From JAKOWB01 sp038363005 (GTDB lineage Bacteria > Pseudomonadota > Alphaproteobacteria > Kiloniellales > JACOMY01), in the NCBI GenBank assembly GCA_038363005.1, contig JBBQBI010000002.1:279265-343264 (forward strand): DNA of 64,000 nucleotides, read 5' to 3'. The stretch's first letter is position 1. Every line of letters starts with the position of its first letter. Position numbers and translations under genes: made by a program. The notes beneath the pieces were generated by a model, which did no database searches, was not told the origin of the DNA, and saw only the letters and a list, made by a program, of their open reading frames with translations. Of this stretch, positions 18,779 through 26,901 are shown in pieces.

Positions 18779-19354
18779 ATGAGCCCCTCCGAACCCAGCC
18801 CCTCGACACAGGCCCAGCGCGGCCAGGCCCAGCGCGGCCAGGCCCAGCGCGGCCACGCCCTGGCGGCGCGCTGCGGCCGGCGCGAGCGTTGGCTGGTCGG
18901 CATCATGATCCTGCTGTCGGCCGGCCTGCTGGTGGCCGGCTGGCTGGCGCCGATCATGACGGTGGAGAAGCTCTTCATCCTGTCCGACGACATCTCGATC
19001 CTGGGCAGCTGTTGGCAGCTCTTCGAGGGCGGCGAAATCTTCCTGTTCCTGGTGATCTTCGTCTTCTCGATCCTGTTTCCGCTGATCAAGCTCGGCGTAG
19101 CGCTCTACCTCTGGTACCTCGCCGACCTGGAGCGGCCGGGCTTCCTGCGCTCGCTCTACTGGATCGAGCTGCTGGGCAAGTGGTCGATGCTCGACGTCTT
19201 CGTCGTCGCGCTGTCGGTGGTGGCGATCCAGATGTCGCTGGTCTCCAGTGTCGACCTGCATCCAGGCATCTATCTGTTCAGCGCCGCCGTGGCGCTGTCG
19301 ATCCTGGCTGTCGGACGCATTGCCAGCCTGGCCCGCCGCCACGTAGTAAGGTAG
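18779..19354 (+). CDS. PqiA-like (paraquat-inducible protein A family) membrane protein
   Basis: A 191-residue protein with a PqiA-type domain of about four membrane helices. The first helix (about 41-58) leads into WLAPIMTVEKLFILSDD, then SILFPLIKLGVALYLWYL and ELLGKWSMLDVFVVALSVV, the last being the most conserved PqiA motif. It contains one PqiA repeat rather than the usual two. Residues 11-26 are a tandem AQRGQ repeat encoded by three perfect 15-base units. PqiA proteins belong to MCE-type lipid transport systems, but no MCE partner lies nearby. Confidence 0.8.
   Translation: MSPSEPSPSTQAQRGQAQRGQAQRGHALAARCGRRERWLVGIMILLSAGLLVAGWLAPIMTVEKLFILSDDISILGSCWQLFEGGEIFLFLVIFVFSILFPLIKLGVALYLWYLADLERPGFLRSLYWIELLGKWSMLDVFVVALSVVAIQMSLVSSVDLHPGIYLFSAAVALSILAVGRIASLARRHVVR
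18811..18855 (+). repeat. Tandem repeat, three perfect 15-base units
   Basis: GGCCCAGCGCGGCCA occurs three times without change at 18811, 18826 and 18841, in frame with the PqiA-like gene, adding AQRGQ units to its cytoplasmic tail. The unit is a multiple of three, so copy changes would keep the gene in frame. Confidence 0.9.
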
Positions 19355-19382
19355 CGACGGTCGGGGACTCCGGGGGATTGCT

Positions 19383-20573
19383 TTGGCGTTGCAGGGGCAG
19401 GCAGCTGCGGCCGGCGGGCTGACGCCGGGGCGCTATTTGCGGCGTGCCGGGGCGGCGCTGCTGCTGCTCTGGGCGCTGATGGCGGCCTGGACCGTCACCG
19501 TCGACCCCTTCGGCCTGTTCCGCCTGGTCGAGGAGCCGGGTTTCAACCAGGACAAGTCCGACGCCGGGCGCCTGCAGTCGCTGCTGCGCCTATTGAAGCG
19601 GGACCGCGGCGTGGTGGTGCTGGGCTCCTCGCGCGTCGCTGCCTTCGATCGGCCTCTGCGCGAGCGTTTTCCCGGCGAGCACAGCATGGCCTTCCACGTG
19701 CCCGACCTGCGGGCGCCGGAGCTGGCCGAGCTGCTCGAATTCATTGGCAACCAGGCGCCGCCGCGGCGCCTCTTCCTGGCGCTTGATTTCTTTGCCTTCA
19801 ACCGGGCATCGGGCGTGGTGGCGCCGCAGTACGCCCGGCTCGACGGGCTGTTCTGGCCGGACTTCGTGCTGCGCAACTTGTTGTCCTGGGATGCCTTTCG
19901 CGAGGCCATCCGGGTCGTCGCGCGTAGCGGCGATGCCGCCGAGACGACCAAGCAGGTCGCGATCCAGGCCGATCGCCAGGCCGAGGTGACCGGCAAGGAA
20001 CCTCCCGGCAAGGCAGTCGCCCGCTTCCGCGATGTCGTCACCCGCTACTTCGAGCGGCACTTCTATGGCGGTTTCCGCTTCGATACGGCCGGCGCCGAGC
20101 GGGTCGAACAGGCAATCCGTCGCCTGACCGACGCCGGCACCGAGGTGGTGCTCTTCATCGGCCCACCGCACGCCGCGCTGCTGGCCACGCTGCGTGCCAG
20201 CGGCGCCTGGCCGGCGTTCGAGCTGTTCCAGCGGCATGTCGCTGGCTTCGCCGACTCCGCCGGCCTGCCGGTGTGGGACTTCGTCGCCATCGATGACCAC
20301 AGTGGCGAAGCCGTCGGTGCCGGCATGCAGTGGTACCAGGACCCTTCGCACTACCGCCCGGCACTCGCGGCCCTGTTGCTAGCGCGCATGGCCGGCGACA
20401 CCGGGGCGCCGCCCCTCGGCCTGCGGCTCACGCCGGCCGGGGTCGACGACCTGCTGGCGGCGCAGCGCGCCGCGTTGACCGGCTATCTGGAGGCGCATCC
20501 TGACCTGGTCCGGCTGGTCGAGGGTGGCGCGGCGGATGCCGGCGTGCCGCTGTCCCAGCCTCTGCTGCCCTGA
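19383..20573 (+). CDS. SGNH-like protein paired with an MBOAT O-acyltransferase (AlgX/AlgJ type)
   Basis: A 396-residue protein with one N-terminal membrane anchor (about 22-40) and a periplasmic domain. VVVLGSSRVAAFDRPL (about 75-90) resembles the SGNH/GDSL nucleophile block and WYQDPSHYRPALAALL the C-terminal D-x-x-H block, as in AlgX/AlgJ-like partners of MBOAT proteins that transfer acetyl groups to exopolysaccharide. The start is a TTG at 19383 with GGGGGA upstream; no ATG occurs until after the anchor. The MBOAT gene begins six bases after its stop, so the pair is one unit. The glycan is unknown. Confidence 0.75.
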   Translation: MALQGQAAAAGGLTPGRYLRRAGAALLLLWALMAAWTVTVDPFGLFRLVEEPGFNQDKSDAGRLQSLLRLLKRDRGVVVLGSSRVAAFDRPLRERFPGEHSMAFHVPDLRAPELAELLEFIGNQAPPRRLFLALDFFAFNRASGVVAPQYARLDGLFWPDFVLRNLLSWDAFREAIRVVARSGDAAETTKQVAIQADRQAEVTGKEPPGKAVARFRDVVTRYFERHFYGGFRFDTAGAERVEQAIRRLTDAGTEVVLFIGPPHAALLATLRASGAWPAFELFQRHVAGFADSAGLPVWDFVAIDDHSGEAVGAGMQWYQDPSHYRPALAALLLARMAGDTGAPPLGLRLTPAGVDDLLAAQRAALTGYLEAHPDLVRLVEGGAADAGVPLSQPLLP

Positions 20574-20579
20574 CCCGCC

Positions 20580-22049
20580 ATGCTGTTCAACTCGCTGGAG
20601 TTCATCTTCCTCTTCCTGCCGACGGTGCTGGCCGGCGCGGCGCTGCTGCAGCGTTTTCGCGTCGCCTGGCTGGCGGTCTGGATCGCGCTGGCCTCGCTGG
20701 TCTTCTATGCCTGGTGGGAGCCCAGCTATCTGGCCGTGCTATTGGCCTCGCTCGGTGGCAACTGGCTGCTGGGCGAGGCCATTGCCAGCCAGCGCGACAG
20801 AGCCGCCGCGCGCCGCCTGGCGGGCCTGGGCGTGGCCATCAACCTGCTGGCGCTCGGCTTCTTCAAGTACGCTGCCTTCCTTGCCGGCGCGCTGAACGAG
20901 GCCGGCGGCTGGGCGCTGCCGATCCTGTCCTGGGGCCTGCCGCTCGGCATTTCCTTCTTCACCTTCCAGCAGATCGGTTACCTGGTCGACCTGGCGCGCG
21001 GCGACACGCGGCAACCCGGTTTCCGCGCCTACGCCTTCGCGGTCACGCTGTTCCCGCACCTGATCGCCGGGCCGATCGTGCGCTACCGCGAGATCCTGCC
21101 GCAACTGGCCGGGCCGACGCGCAGCCTCGGCCTCAGCGGCGACAACCTGGTGGTCGGCCTGACGCTCTTCGCCTTCGGGCTGTTCAAGAAGGTGGTCATC
21201 GCCGACGCCATGATCCATTTCGCCGATCCGGTGTTCGACGCCGCCGCGGTGGGCCAGGCGGCACCCTTGCTCGATGCCTGGGTGGCACTGGTCGCCTTCA
21301 CGCTGCAGATCTACTTCGACTTCTCAGCCTACAGCGACATGGCGGTGGGGCTGGCACGGCTCTTCGGCATCCGCCTGCCCGCCAACTTCAATGCGCCCTA
21401 CAAGGCGAGCTCGCCGGTCGAGTTCTGGCGGCGGTGGCACATGACGCTGTCGCGCTTCCTGCGCGACTATCTCTACATCCCCCTGGGCGGCAACCGGAAG
21501 GGACCGCTGCGGCGCTATCTCAACCTGATCCTCACCATGGTGCTAGGCGGGTTGTGGCACGGCGCCGGCTGGACCTTCCTGCTGTGGGGCCTGCTGCATG
21601 GTCTGGGTCTCGCCGCCTGCCACCTGTGGCGCGGCATCACCGGCGCGCCACGCGGCACCGCGCTGGGCCGCGCGCTCGGCTGGTTCGCCACGCTGCTCTT
21701 CGTCATGGCCTGCTGGGTGCCGTTCCGCGCCGCCGACTGGTCGGCCATGACCTTGGTCTATCGCGAGCTGCTGGGTCTGGTGCCGGGGCAGCCGCTGCTG
21801 CGCCTGGCGGATGAGGCCTGGCCGGTGCTGCTGGCGCTGGGCGTGGCGCTGCTGCTGCCGACGCTGGAGCAGGTGATGGCACGGGCCCATCCGGTGCTGG
21901 AGCCAACGGCCCCGCCGCTGGCCGGCTGGCGCGCGCGGCTCTTCCTGTGGGCGCCGACGACGCGCTGGGCGGTGATCGCCGGGCTGGTCTTCGCCTTCGC
22001 TGTATCGAACTGCTTCTCGGTGACGAAGTTTCTCTACTTCGACTTCTAG
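20580..22049 (+). CDS. MBOAT family O-acyltransferase (AlgI/PatA-like)
   Basis: A 489-residue membrane-bound O-acyltransferase. It starts MLFNSLEFIFLFLPTVLAG as AlgI/PatA proteins do, has about eleven helices, and keeps the two family histidines, H160 in LFPHLIAGPIVRY and catalytic H327 in GGLWHGAGWTFLLWG. It carries acetyl groups across the inner membrane for transfer by the partner encoded just upstream. The order SGNH-like protein then MBOAT suggests O-acetylation of an exopolysaccharide. The stop is followed at once by the broken BtuF-like gene copy. Confidence 0.9.
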   Translation: MLFNSLEFIFLFLPTVLAGAALLQRFRVAWLAVWIALASLVFYAWWEPSYLAVLLASLGGNWLLGEAIASQRDRAAARRLAGLGVAINLLALGFFKYAAFLAGALNEAGGWALPILSWGLPLGISFFTFQQIGYLVDLARGDTRQPGFRAYAFAVTLFPHLIAGPIVRYREILPQLAGPTRSLGLSGDNLVVGLTLFAFGLFKKVVIADAMIHFADPVFDAAAVGQAAPLLDAWVALVAFTLQIYFDFSAYSDMAVGLARLFGIRLPANFNAPYKASSPVEFWRRWHMTLSRFLRDYLYIPLGGNRKGPLRRYLNLILTMVLGGLWHGAGWTFLLWGLLHGLGLAACHLWRGITGAPRGTALGRALGWFATLLFVMACWVPFRAADWSAMTLVYRELLGLVPGQPLLRLADEAWPVLLALGVALLLPTLEQVMARAHPVLEPTAPPLAGWRARLFLWAPTTRWAVIAGLVFAFAVSNCFSVTKFLYFDF

Positions 22050-22143
22050 AGTGGCCGCCAGCGCTGCCGCGGTGGCCGAAGGCGAAGTGGGTTTCGCCCT
22101 TGCAGGGCGTGGCGCAAGTCAATGAGACGAGCTCCGGCACCCC
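22047..22143 (-). pseudogene. Remnant of a BtuF-like gene (copy of parts of 28760-29117)
   Basis: Bases 22047-22089 match 28760-28804 with three substitutions and one gap; bases 22092-22143 match 29066-29117 with a handful of changes. The roughly 260 bases in between are missing. On the minus strand the reading keeps VPELVSL, ATPC and HFAFGHRGS, which are exactly pieces of the intact protein, fused by the deletion. There is no start, no binding domain and a shifted C-terminus, so this is not a gene. It marks the left edge of the 22.15-28.76 kb island as an imperfect direct repeat of its right edge. Confidence 0.85.
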
Positions 22144-22147
22144 AGGT

Positions 22148-23860
22148 CTAGTCGGCCAGCGCGGCGCAGTGGCGCCCAGCGAGGTAGCCAAAGGTCAACG
22201 CCGGCCCCAAGGTGATGCCGGCCGCCGGATAGCTGCCGCCAAAGAGGCTGGCGGCATCGTTGCCCGCCGCATAGAGCCTGGGGATGGCCCGCCCCTCGAC
22301 GTCCAGGACGCGGGCGGCGGCATCGGTGCGCAGGCCCACGAAGCTGCCAATGTCGCCCAACACGACGCGCAGGGCGTAGAAGGGCTGTTGCTCAAGCGGC
22401 GCCACGCAGGGGTTGGGCCGGTGCGCCGCGTCGCCGATGTAGCGCTCGTAGGCCGTATGACCCTTGCCGAAAAGCGGGTCCTCGCCTCGCGATGCACTCT
22501 CGTTCCAGTCCTTGAGGGTTGCTGCCAGGCCGTCTGGGTCAATGCCGCAATGGCGCGCCAGGACCGCCGGCTCGCGCGCGGCGGCGAGGTAGCCGCTGTG
22601 CAAGTGTCGTCCGAGGGGTAGCGGCGCCGGGCGCACGACGCCAAGTCCGTAGCGACGGATGGCGCGGTGGTCGCAGAGGATGAAGGCTTCGGTCGCTTCC
22701 TGCTCGAGGATCGCGGCGCCGAGATCGTGATAGGACAACGCCTCGTTGGCGAAGCGGCGCCCGGCGCGATTGACCAAGATGAAGCCCGGCTTGCTGCGGT
22801 CAAAGAAATGCGGGAACCACCCGAAGCCGCCGTCGGCTCGTGGCACGCGCGAGAGCGGCACCCAAGCTGCCGGGTTGGTCGGTTGGTCGGCCAGGGCCGC
22901 GCCGATGGCCAGGGCGGCGTCCATTGTGCCGCCACAGTTGCCCGGCGGGGCCAGCGAGACCTGCTCCGCAGCCGCCGGACCGGTGGTGTAGAGCCGAACA
23001 CGCTGTGCCGGGCTGGCCGCCATGCCGCCGCCGGCCAATATCACGCCCCTGTCGATGGCTACGCTTTCGCGCCGGCCGGTCTGGTCCAGCAGCTCGGCGG
23101 CGACAATCCTCCCCTCGGCCCGCTGCAGGTGCTCCAGGCGCCAGCCGGTCCTGGGTTCGATGGCCGCGTCACGCAGCGAGTGCAGAAGGGCGGCGGCTAG
23201 GGCCGCGCCATTGGTCAGGCGGCTGGCGCGACCGAATCGCGTCCTGTCGGCCAGGTAGCGCAGCAGCAGCCGGCCGGCATAGGCGAAGTCGCGTGGCCGC
23301 CGGAAGGCGCCAGCTAGGCGCGGCAGGTCCTCGCCACCCACCATCATGCCGCCCAGCAGCGTCATCTCGCGCAGTGCCGGGCGCAGGCGCCGCAGGTCGC
23401 CGCCCAGCCCGCGCCCGTCAAAGGTTGCCGCGCGCATGGATCGCCCTCCCTCGGCGCTGCCAGGCAGGTCGGCGTGGTAGTCCGGCCAGAAGCTGGGCCG
23501 CTGGAAGGTGAGCGCGGTTCGGTCCTGCATGAAGCGCACCATTTCTGGTCCACCACGCAGAAATCCCTCGGTGCGCGCAGCGTCGAAGCGGTTGCCTGCC
23601 TCGGCGGCGATGTAGGCGCGTGCGGCCACGAGCTCGGCCTCCAGCGCCGGGCCAGGCGGCAGCGCGTTACCGGGCGTCCAGATCACACCGCCTGATAGGG
23701 CGGTCGAGCCGCCTACCAGGTCCGTCGCCTCGACCAGCAGCACTGTCGCGCCAGTGTCGCGCGCGGCCAGCGCCGCCGCCATGCCGCCGGCGCCGGCGCC
23801 GGCGACCAGCACGTCGCAGCGATCGGGCAGGGCGCGGTCAGGCACAGTGGCGTCCTCCAT
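22148..23860 (-). CDS. FAD-dependent oxidoreductase, 3-ketosteroid dehydrogenase-like
   Basis: A 570-residue flavoprotein of the fumarate reductase/KstD superfamily. The dinucleotide-binding loop is CDVLVAGAGAGGMAAALAA near the N-terminus, followed by STALSGGVIWTPGN. The C-terminal FAD block AAGNDAASLFGGSYPAAG plus TLGPALTFGYLAG is close to the 3-ketosteroid delta1-dehydrogenase signature, so it probably introduces or reduces a C=C next to a carbonyl. The substrate is not known. Start at ATG 23860 overlaps the SDR gene by 23 bases; a GTG at 23845 would give an eight-base overlap and is also plausible. Last gene of the island operon. Confidence 0.8.
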   Translation of the reverse strand: MEDATVPDRALPDRCDVLVAGAGAGGMAAALAARDTGATVLLVEATDLVGGSTALSGGVIWTPGNALPPGPALEAELVAARAYIAAEAGNRFDAARTEGFLRGGPEMVRFMQDRTALTFQRPSFWPDYHADLPGSAEGGRSMRAATFDGRGLGGDLRRLRPALREMTLLGGMMVGGEDLPRLAGAFRRPRDFAYAGRLLLRYLADRTRFGRASRLTNGAALAAALLHSLRDAAIEPRTGWRLEHLQRAEGRIVAAELLDQTGRRESVAIDRGVILAGGGMAASPAQRVRLYTTGPAAAEQVSLAPPGNCGGTMDAALAIGAALADQPTNPAAWVPLSRVPRADGGFGWFPHFFDRSKPGFILVNRAGRRFANEALSYHDLGAAILEQEATEAFILCDHRAIRRYGLGVVRPAPLPLGRHLHSGYLAAAREPAVLARHCGIDPDGLAATLKDWNESASRGEDPLFGKGHTAYERYIGDAAHRPNPCVAPLEQQPFYALRVVLGDIGSFVGLRTDAAARVLDVEGRAIPRLYAAGNDAASLFGGSYPAAGITLGPALTFGYLAGRHCAALAD

Positions 23861-24575
23861 CGACCGGCAGCGCGACTCCGGTGATGAACGATGCCTCATC
23901 GCTGGCCAGGAAGGCCACTGCCGCGGCGACCTCCTCCGGCTGGCCGAAGCGCCCCATCGGATGGCGGGCGAGCGAGGCCTGCCGCGCGGCCTCGGGCTCG
24001 GCCGCGGCGGCGAAGAAGCGCTCGGCCATCGGCCCCTCGATGGTGCCAGGGCAGACGGCGTTGAAGCGCAGGCCCTCGGCGGCATGATCGAGGGCCAAGC
24101 AGCGCAGCAGGGAGAGCACGCCGCCCTTGGAGGCGCCGTAGGCTGCGCTGCGGCGGTTGCCCTGGAGCCCCACGACCGAGGAGACCACAACGACATTGCC
24201 GCCGCTGCCCCGCCGGAGGAGGGGCAGGCAGGCGCGGGTGCCCAGGAAAGGGCCGCCCAGGTTCACCGCCAGCACGTCACGCCAATCTTCCTCGCCAGTC
24301 GCTTCAGTTGCGGCGACGAGGAGTCGGCCAGCGGCATGAACCAGCAGATCGAGATGCCCATGGCGGTGGGCCAGGGCCTCGGCGATGCGGCTCCAGCCGG
24401 CCGGGTCCGCGACATTGAGCGCCAGGCCGTCACGCGGTGGCGCCAGGTCCAGCGGCACCACGATGGCACCCTCGGCCGACAGGCGGTGCGCGATGGCGCC
24501 GCCCAGCGTGCCGGCGGCGCCGGTGACCGCTGCGATCCGGCCGGCGAAGCGTGCTCCAGCGGTGCCGCCGCTCAC
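23838..24575 (-). CDS. SDR family NAD(P)-dependent oxidoreductase
   Basis: A 245-residue classical short-chain dehydrogenase. Cofactor loop AAVTGAAGTLGGAIA (about 15-29), HAAG motif, catalytic serine in NVVVVSSVVGLQ and the YxxxK pair in AAYGASKGG are all present, ending with the usual VALPVDGGR. D43 (VVPLDLA) after the second strand favours NAD over NADP. It should oxidise a secondary alcohol or reduce a ketone on the island's substrate. The ATG overlaps the previous stop as ATGA, and its own end overlaps the flavoprotein start. Confidence 0.88.
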   Translation of the reverse strand: MSGGTAGARFAGRIAAVTGAAGTLGGAIAHRLSAEGAIVVPLDLAPPRDGLALNVADPAGWSRIAEALAHRHGHLDLLVHAAGRLLVAATEATGEEDWRDVLAVNLGGPFLGTRACLPLLRRGSGGNVVVVSSVVGLQGNRRSAAYGASKGGVLSLLRCLALDHAAEGLRFNAVCPGTIEGPMAERFFAAAAEPEAARQASLARHPMGRFGQPEEVAAAVAFLASDEASFITGVALPVDGGRHCA

Positions 24576-25042
24576 TTCCAGGGCTCGGCCCAGATATCGA
24601 AATAGTGTGGGCGCATGAAGGTCGGCGTCACCAGCCGCTCGGCGAAGCGCCAGCCATCGGGCGTGCGTACGAAGCGATCGTTGTAGCTGCCGACGACGAA
24701 GGGTCCCTCGAACGGCAGGCGCTTGCGCTCGCTGTCGTCGGCCGCGTCGAAGCGGTAGCCGGTGAGATAGCTGAGGCCTTCGGCATTGTCGGCATCGAGC
24801 GCGTCGATCAGCATGTTGGAGATGACGTGGCGCGTGGTGCGGCTCTTCGGGCGCTGGCGCATGTAAGCGTCGATGACATCGCGGCCCTTCAGCAAGTAGC
24901 CGTCCAGGCTGAGTGAAGCCTCTTCATGGAACAGGCCGATCAGGCGGTCGAAGCGGCGGTGGTCGATGCAGACCGAATAGGTCGTCACCAGCCGGGCGCA
25001 GTCGTGTTCGATCTCGCGGCGCTGTGCGTCCGTCAGGGTCAT
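24572..25042 (-). CDS. NTF2/SnoaL-like fold protein
   Basis: A 156-residue protein of the nuclear transport factor 2/SnoaL superfamily: an N-terminal helical part (RREIEHDCARLVTTYSVCID), FDRLIGLFHEEASLSLDG and a C-terminal sheet with YNDRFVRTPDGWRFAERLV. Members are isomerases, dehydratases, cyclases or small subunits of ring-hydroxylating enzymes; ketosteroid isomerase shares the fold. AGGAGA six bases before ATG 25042 decides the start over an upstream in-frame ATG. Stop and SDR start overlap as ATGA, so it belongs to the catabolic unit. Confidence 0.75.
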   Translation of the reverse strand: MTLTDAQRREIEHDCARLVTTYSVCIDHRRFDRLIGLFHEEASLSLDGYLLKGRDVIDAYMRQRPKSRTTRHVISNMLIDALDADNAEGLSYLTGYRFDAADDSERKRLPFEGPFVVGSYNDRFVRTPDGWRFAERLVTPTFMRPHYFDIWAEPWK

Positions 25043-25068
25043 GGCAGTTCTCCTTGCTTGGATAGGGG

Positions 25069-26373
25069 TCAACGGGAGAGTGCGGGCAACCAGAGGCTGA
25101 GGCCCGGGAAGAGTGCGATGATCGCCAGCACGACCATCTGGATGGCGATGAAGGGCACGACGGAGCGGAAGATGTCGCCCAGCGAGATGCCCGGCGGTGT
25201 GACGCTTTTAAGGTAGAAGCAGGCCGGCCCGAAGGGCGGGCTGAGGTACGAAACCTGCATGTTCACGCAGAACAGGATGCCGAACCACACGGGGTCGAAG
25301 CCCTGGCTCACGATCAGGGGCACAAAGATGGGCAGAGTCAGGGTCGCGATGCCGATCCAGTCTAGGAAGGTGCCGAGCACCATGAAGACGCCCATCAGCA
25401 GCAGGATGAGCAGCCAGGGATCCAGCGCGAGGCCAGTGACGCTCTCGCGCACGAAGCCCAGCCCGCCGCCGAGCGCATAGACCGCAACCAGGGCGTTGGC
25501 GCCGAAGAAGATCCAGGTGACGCTGCCGACGGCGCGGATGGTCTGCTGCACGCTCTCGTTCAGCAGGGCGAGACTGAGTCGGCGGTTGATCGCGGCGGCG
25601 AGCAGCGCGCCAAGCACACCCAGCGCCGCTGCTTCGGTCGGCGTCGCCACGCCGGCATAGAGCGAACCCAGCACCAGCAGGATGATCCCAACCGGTAGCA
25701 GGACGCCCAGCAACGAGCCTTTGGGAGCGTCAGCCGGGTCGAGATCGCGCGCCAGCGGAGCGTAGTCGGGACGCAGGCGGCAGAGGACAAGGACGTAGAG
25801 CGCATAGGCGCCTGCCAGCAGCAATCCCGGCACCACGGCGGCGAGGAAGAGCTCGCTGATCGAGACGTTGGCGATCAAGCCATAGACCACCAGCAGGACG
25901 CTGGGTGGGATCATGGACCCCAGTGAGCCGCCGGCGGCGATGGTGCCGAGGGCTAGGCGCTTGTGGTAGCCCCGCCGCAGCATGGCCGGCAGGGCGACCA
26001 GGCCCAGGGTCACGATCTCCGCCCCGACCACGCCGACCATGCCGGCAAGCACCGTGGCGGCGCCAATCGTGCCGACGGCGAGGCCGCCACGCAGCCGGCC
26101 AGTTGAGCGGTGCATCGCGGCGAAGAGCTGCTCTGTGACACCGCCCTTTTCCAAGATGCAGCCCATCAGGATGAAGAGCGGCACGGCGAGCAGCGTGTAG
26201 CTGGTACTGAGCTCGTAGAAGCGGTTCGCAATCACGATCAGGCTGTTGGGCCCGAAGGCCAGCAACGCTGTAACAACGGCGGTCAGGCCTGTGGCGATGG
26301 CCAGCGGCACTGCGGCCAGGAGCTGCAAGCTCAATAGCGCGAGGATGAGCAGCGTCAGTTCGCCCGGAGTCAT
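25069..26373 (-). CDS. dctM: TRAP transporter large permease (DctM family)
   Basis: A 434-residue membrane protein with about twelve helices. Family blocks are clear: FILMGCILEKGGVTEQLF, the GSMIPPSVLLVVYG loop, and near the C-terminus NMQVSYLSPPFGPACFYLKS. It forms the ion-coupled channel of a tripartite ATP-independent importer with the small permease encoded just upstream (ATGA overlap at 26370-26373). TRAP systems import carboxylates and other organic acids using the sodium or proton gradient. Confidence 0.93.
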   Translation of the reverse strand: MTPGELTLLILALLSLQLLAAVPLAIATGLTAVVTALLAFGPNSLIVIANRFYELSTSYTLLAVPLFILMGCILEKGGVTEQLFAAMHRSTGRLRGGLAVGTIGAATVLAGMVGVVGAEIVTLGLVALPAMLRRGYHKRLALGTIAAGGSLGSMIPPSVLLVVYGLIANVSISELFLAAVVPGLLLAGAYALYVLVLCRLRPDYAPLARDLDPADAPKGSLLGVLLPVGIILLVLGSLYAGVATPTEAAALGVLGALLAAAINRRLSLALLNESVQQTIRAVGSVTWIFFGANALVAVYALGGGLGFVRESVTGLALDPWLLILLLMGVFMVLGTFLDWIGIATLTLPIFVPLIVSQGFDPVWFGILFCVNMQVSYLSPPFGPACFYLKSVTPPGISLGDIFRSVVPFIAIQMVVLAIIALFPGLSLWLPALSR

Positions 26374-26843
26374 CGGTGATTTCGCCGTCGGGCGAAGAGG
26401 TTGCGCAGGGCCTGGAGCGCAAAGAGCAGCGCCGCAACCGCGATGGCGGACTTGAGAATGACGGGCTCGGGCGAATTGAAAGCGCTGCCGGTATGCTCGC
26501 CGCGCCTGATCGCAGGCAGGGCAATCAGTAGCGCGGCATAGACCAGGGCGCCGCCATAGAGCACAGCCAGCACATCGGCAAGGAGGTCCAGTGCCCGGCG
26601 CATACGCTCACCGACGTGGACATAGAGCGTCTCGATGCGGATATGGGCGCGTTCCTGCTGCGCCAAAGGGCCGGCGAAGAGATAGCCGAGGCCCCCGACC
26701 AGGATACAAGTTTCCAACACCCAGGTAGTCGGCGCGTTGAAGGCGAAGCGACACACGACCTCGTAGACGGTCAACCCGAAGACGATCACGTAGCCCCAGC
26801 CGGAGAGCGTTCCGAAGAGGCGCGTGATCCGATCCATCAGCAT
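26370..26843 (-). CDS. dctQ: TRAP transporter small permease (DctQ family)
   Basis: A 157-residue four-helix membrane protein, the small permease of the TRAP importer. It has the family's first-helix ending VCRFAFNAPTTWVLETC and the QQERAHIRIETLYVHVGERM loop. Start taken at ATG 26843 because GAGGAG lies nine bases upstream; a second ATG two codons later is possible. The open frame continues far upstream in an unrelated composition and is not part of the protein. A 58-base gap separates it from the binding-protein gene on the same strand. Confidence 0.88.
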   Translation of the reverse strand: MLMDRITRLFGTLSGWGYVIVFGLTVYEVVCRFAFNAPTTWVLETCILVGGLGYLFAGPLAQQERAHIRIETLYVHVGERMRRALDLLADVLAVLYGGALVYAALLIALPAIRRGEHTGSAFNSPEPVILKSAIAVAALLFALQALRNLFARRRNHR

Positions 26844-26901
26844 GGCGCGAGGCTCCTCGGCCACGGCGGCCCCGGTCGCGCCGGGGCCGCCGTGCCTGTC
26901 T

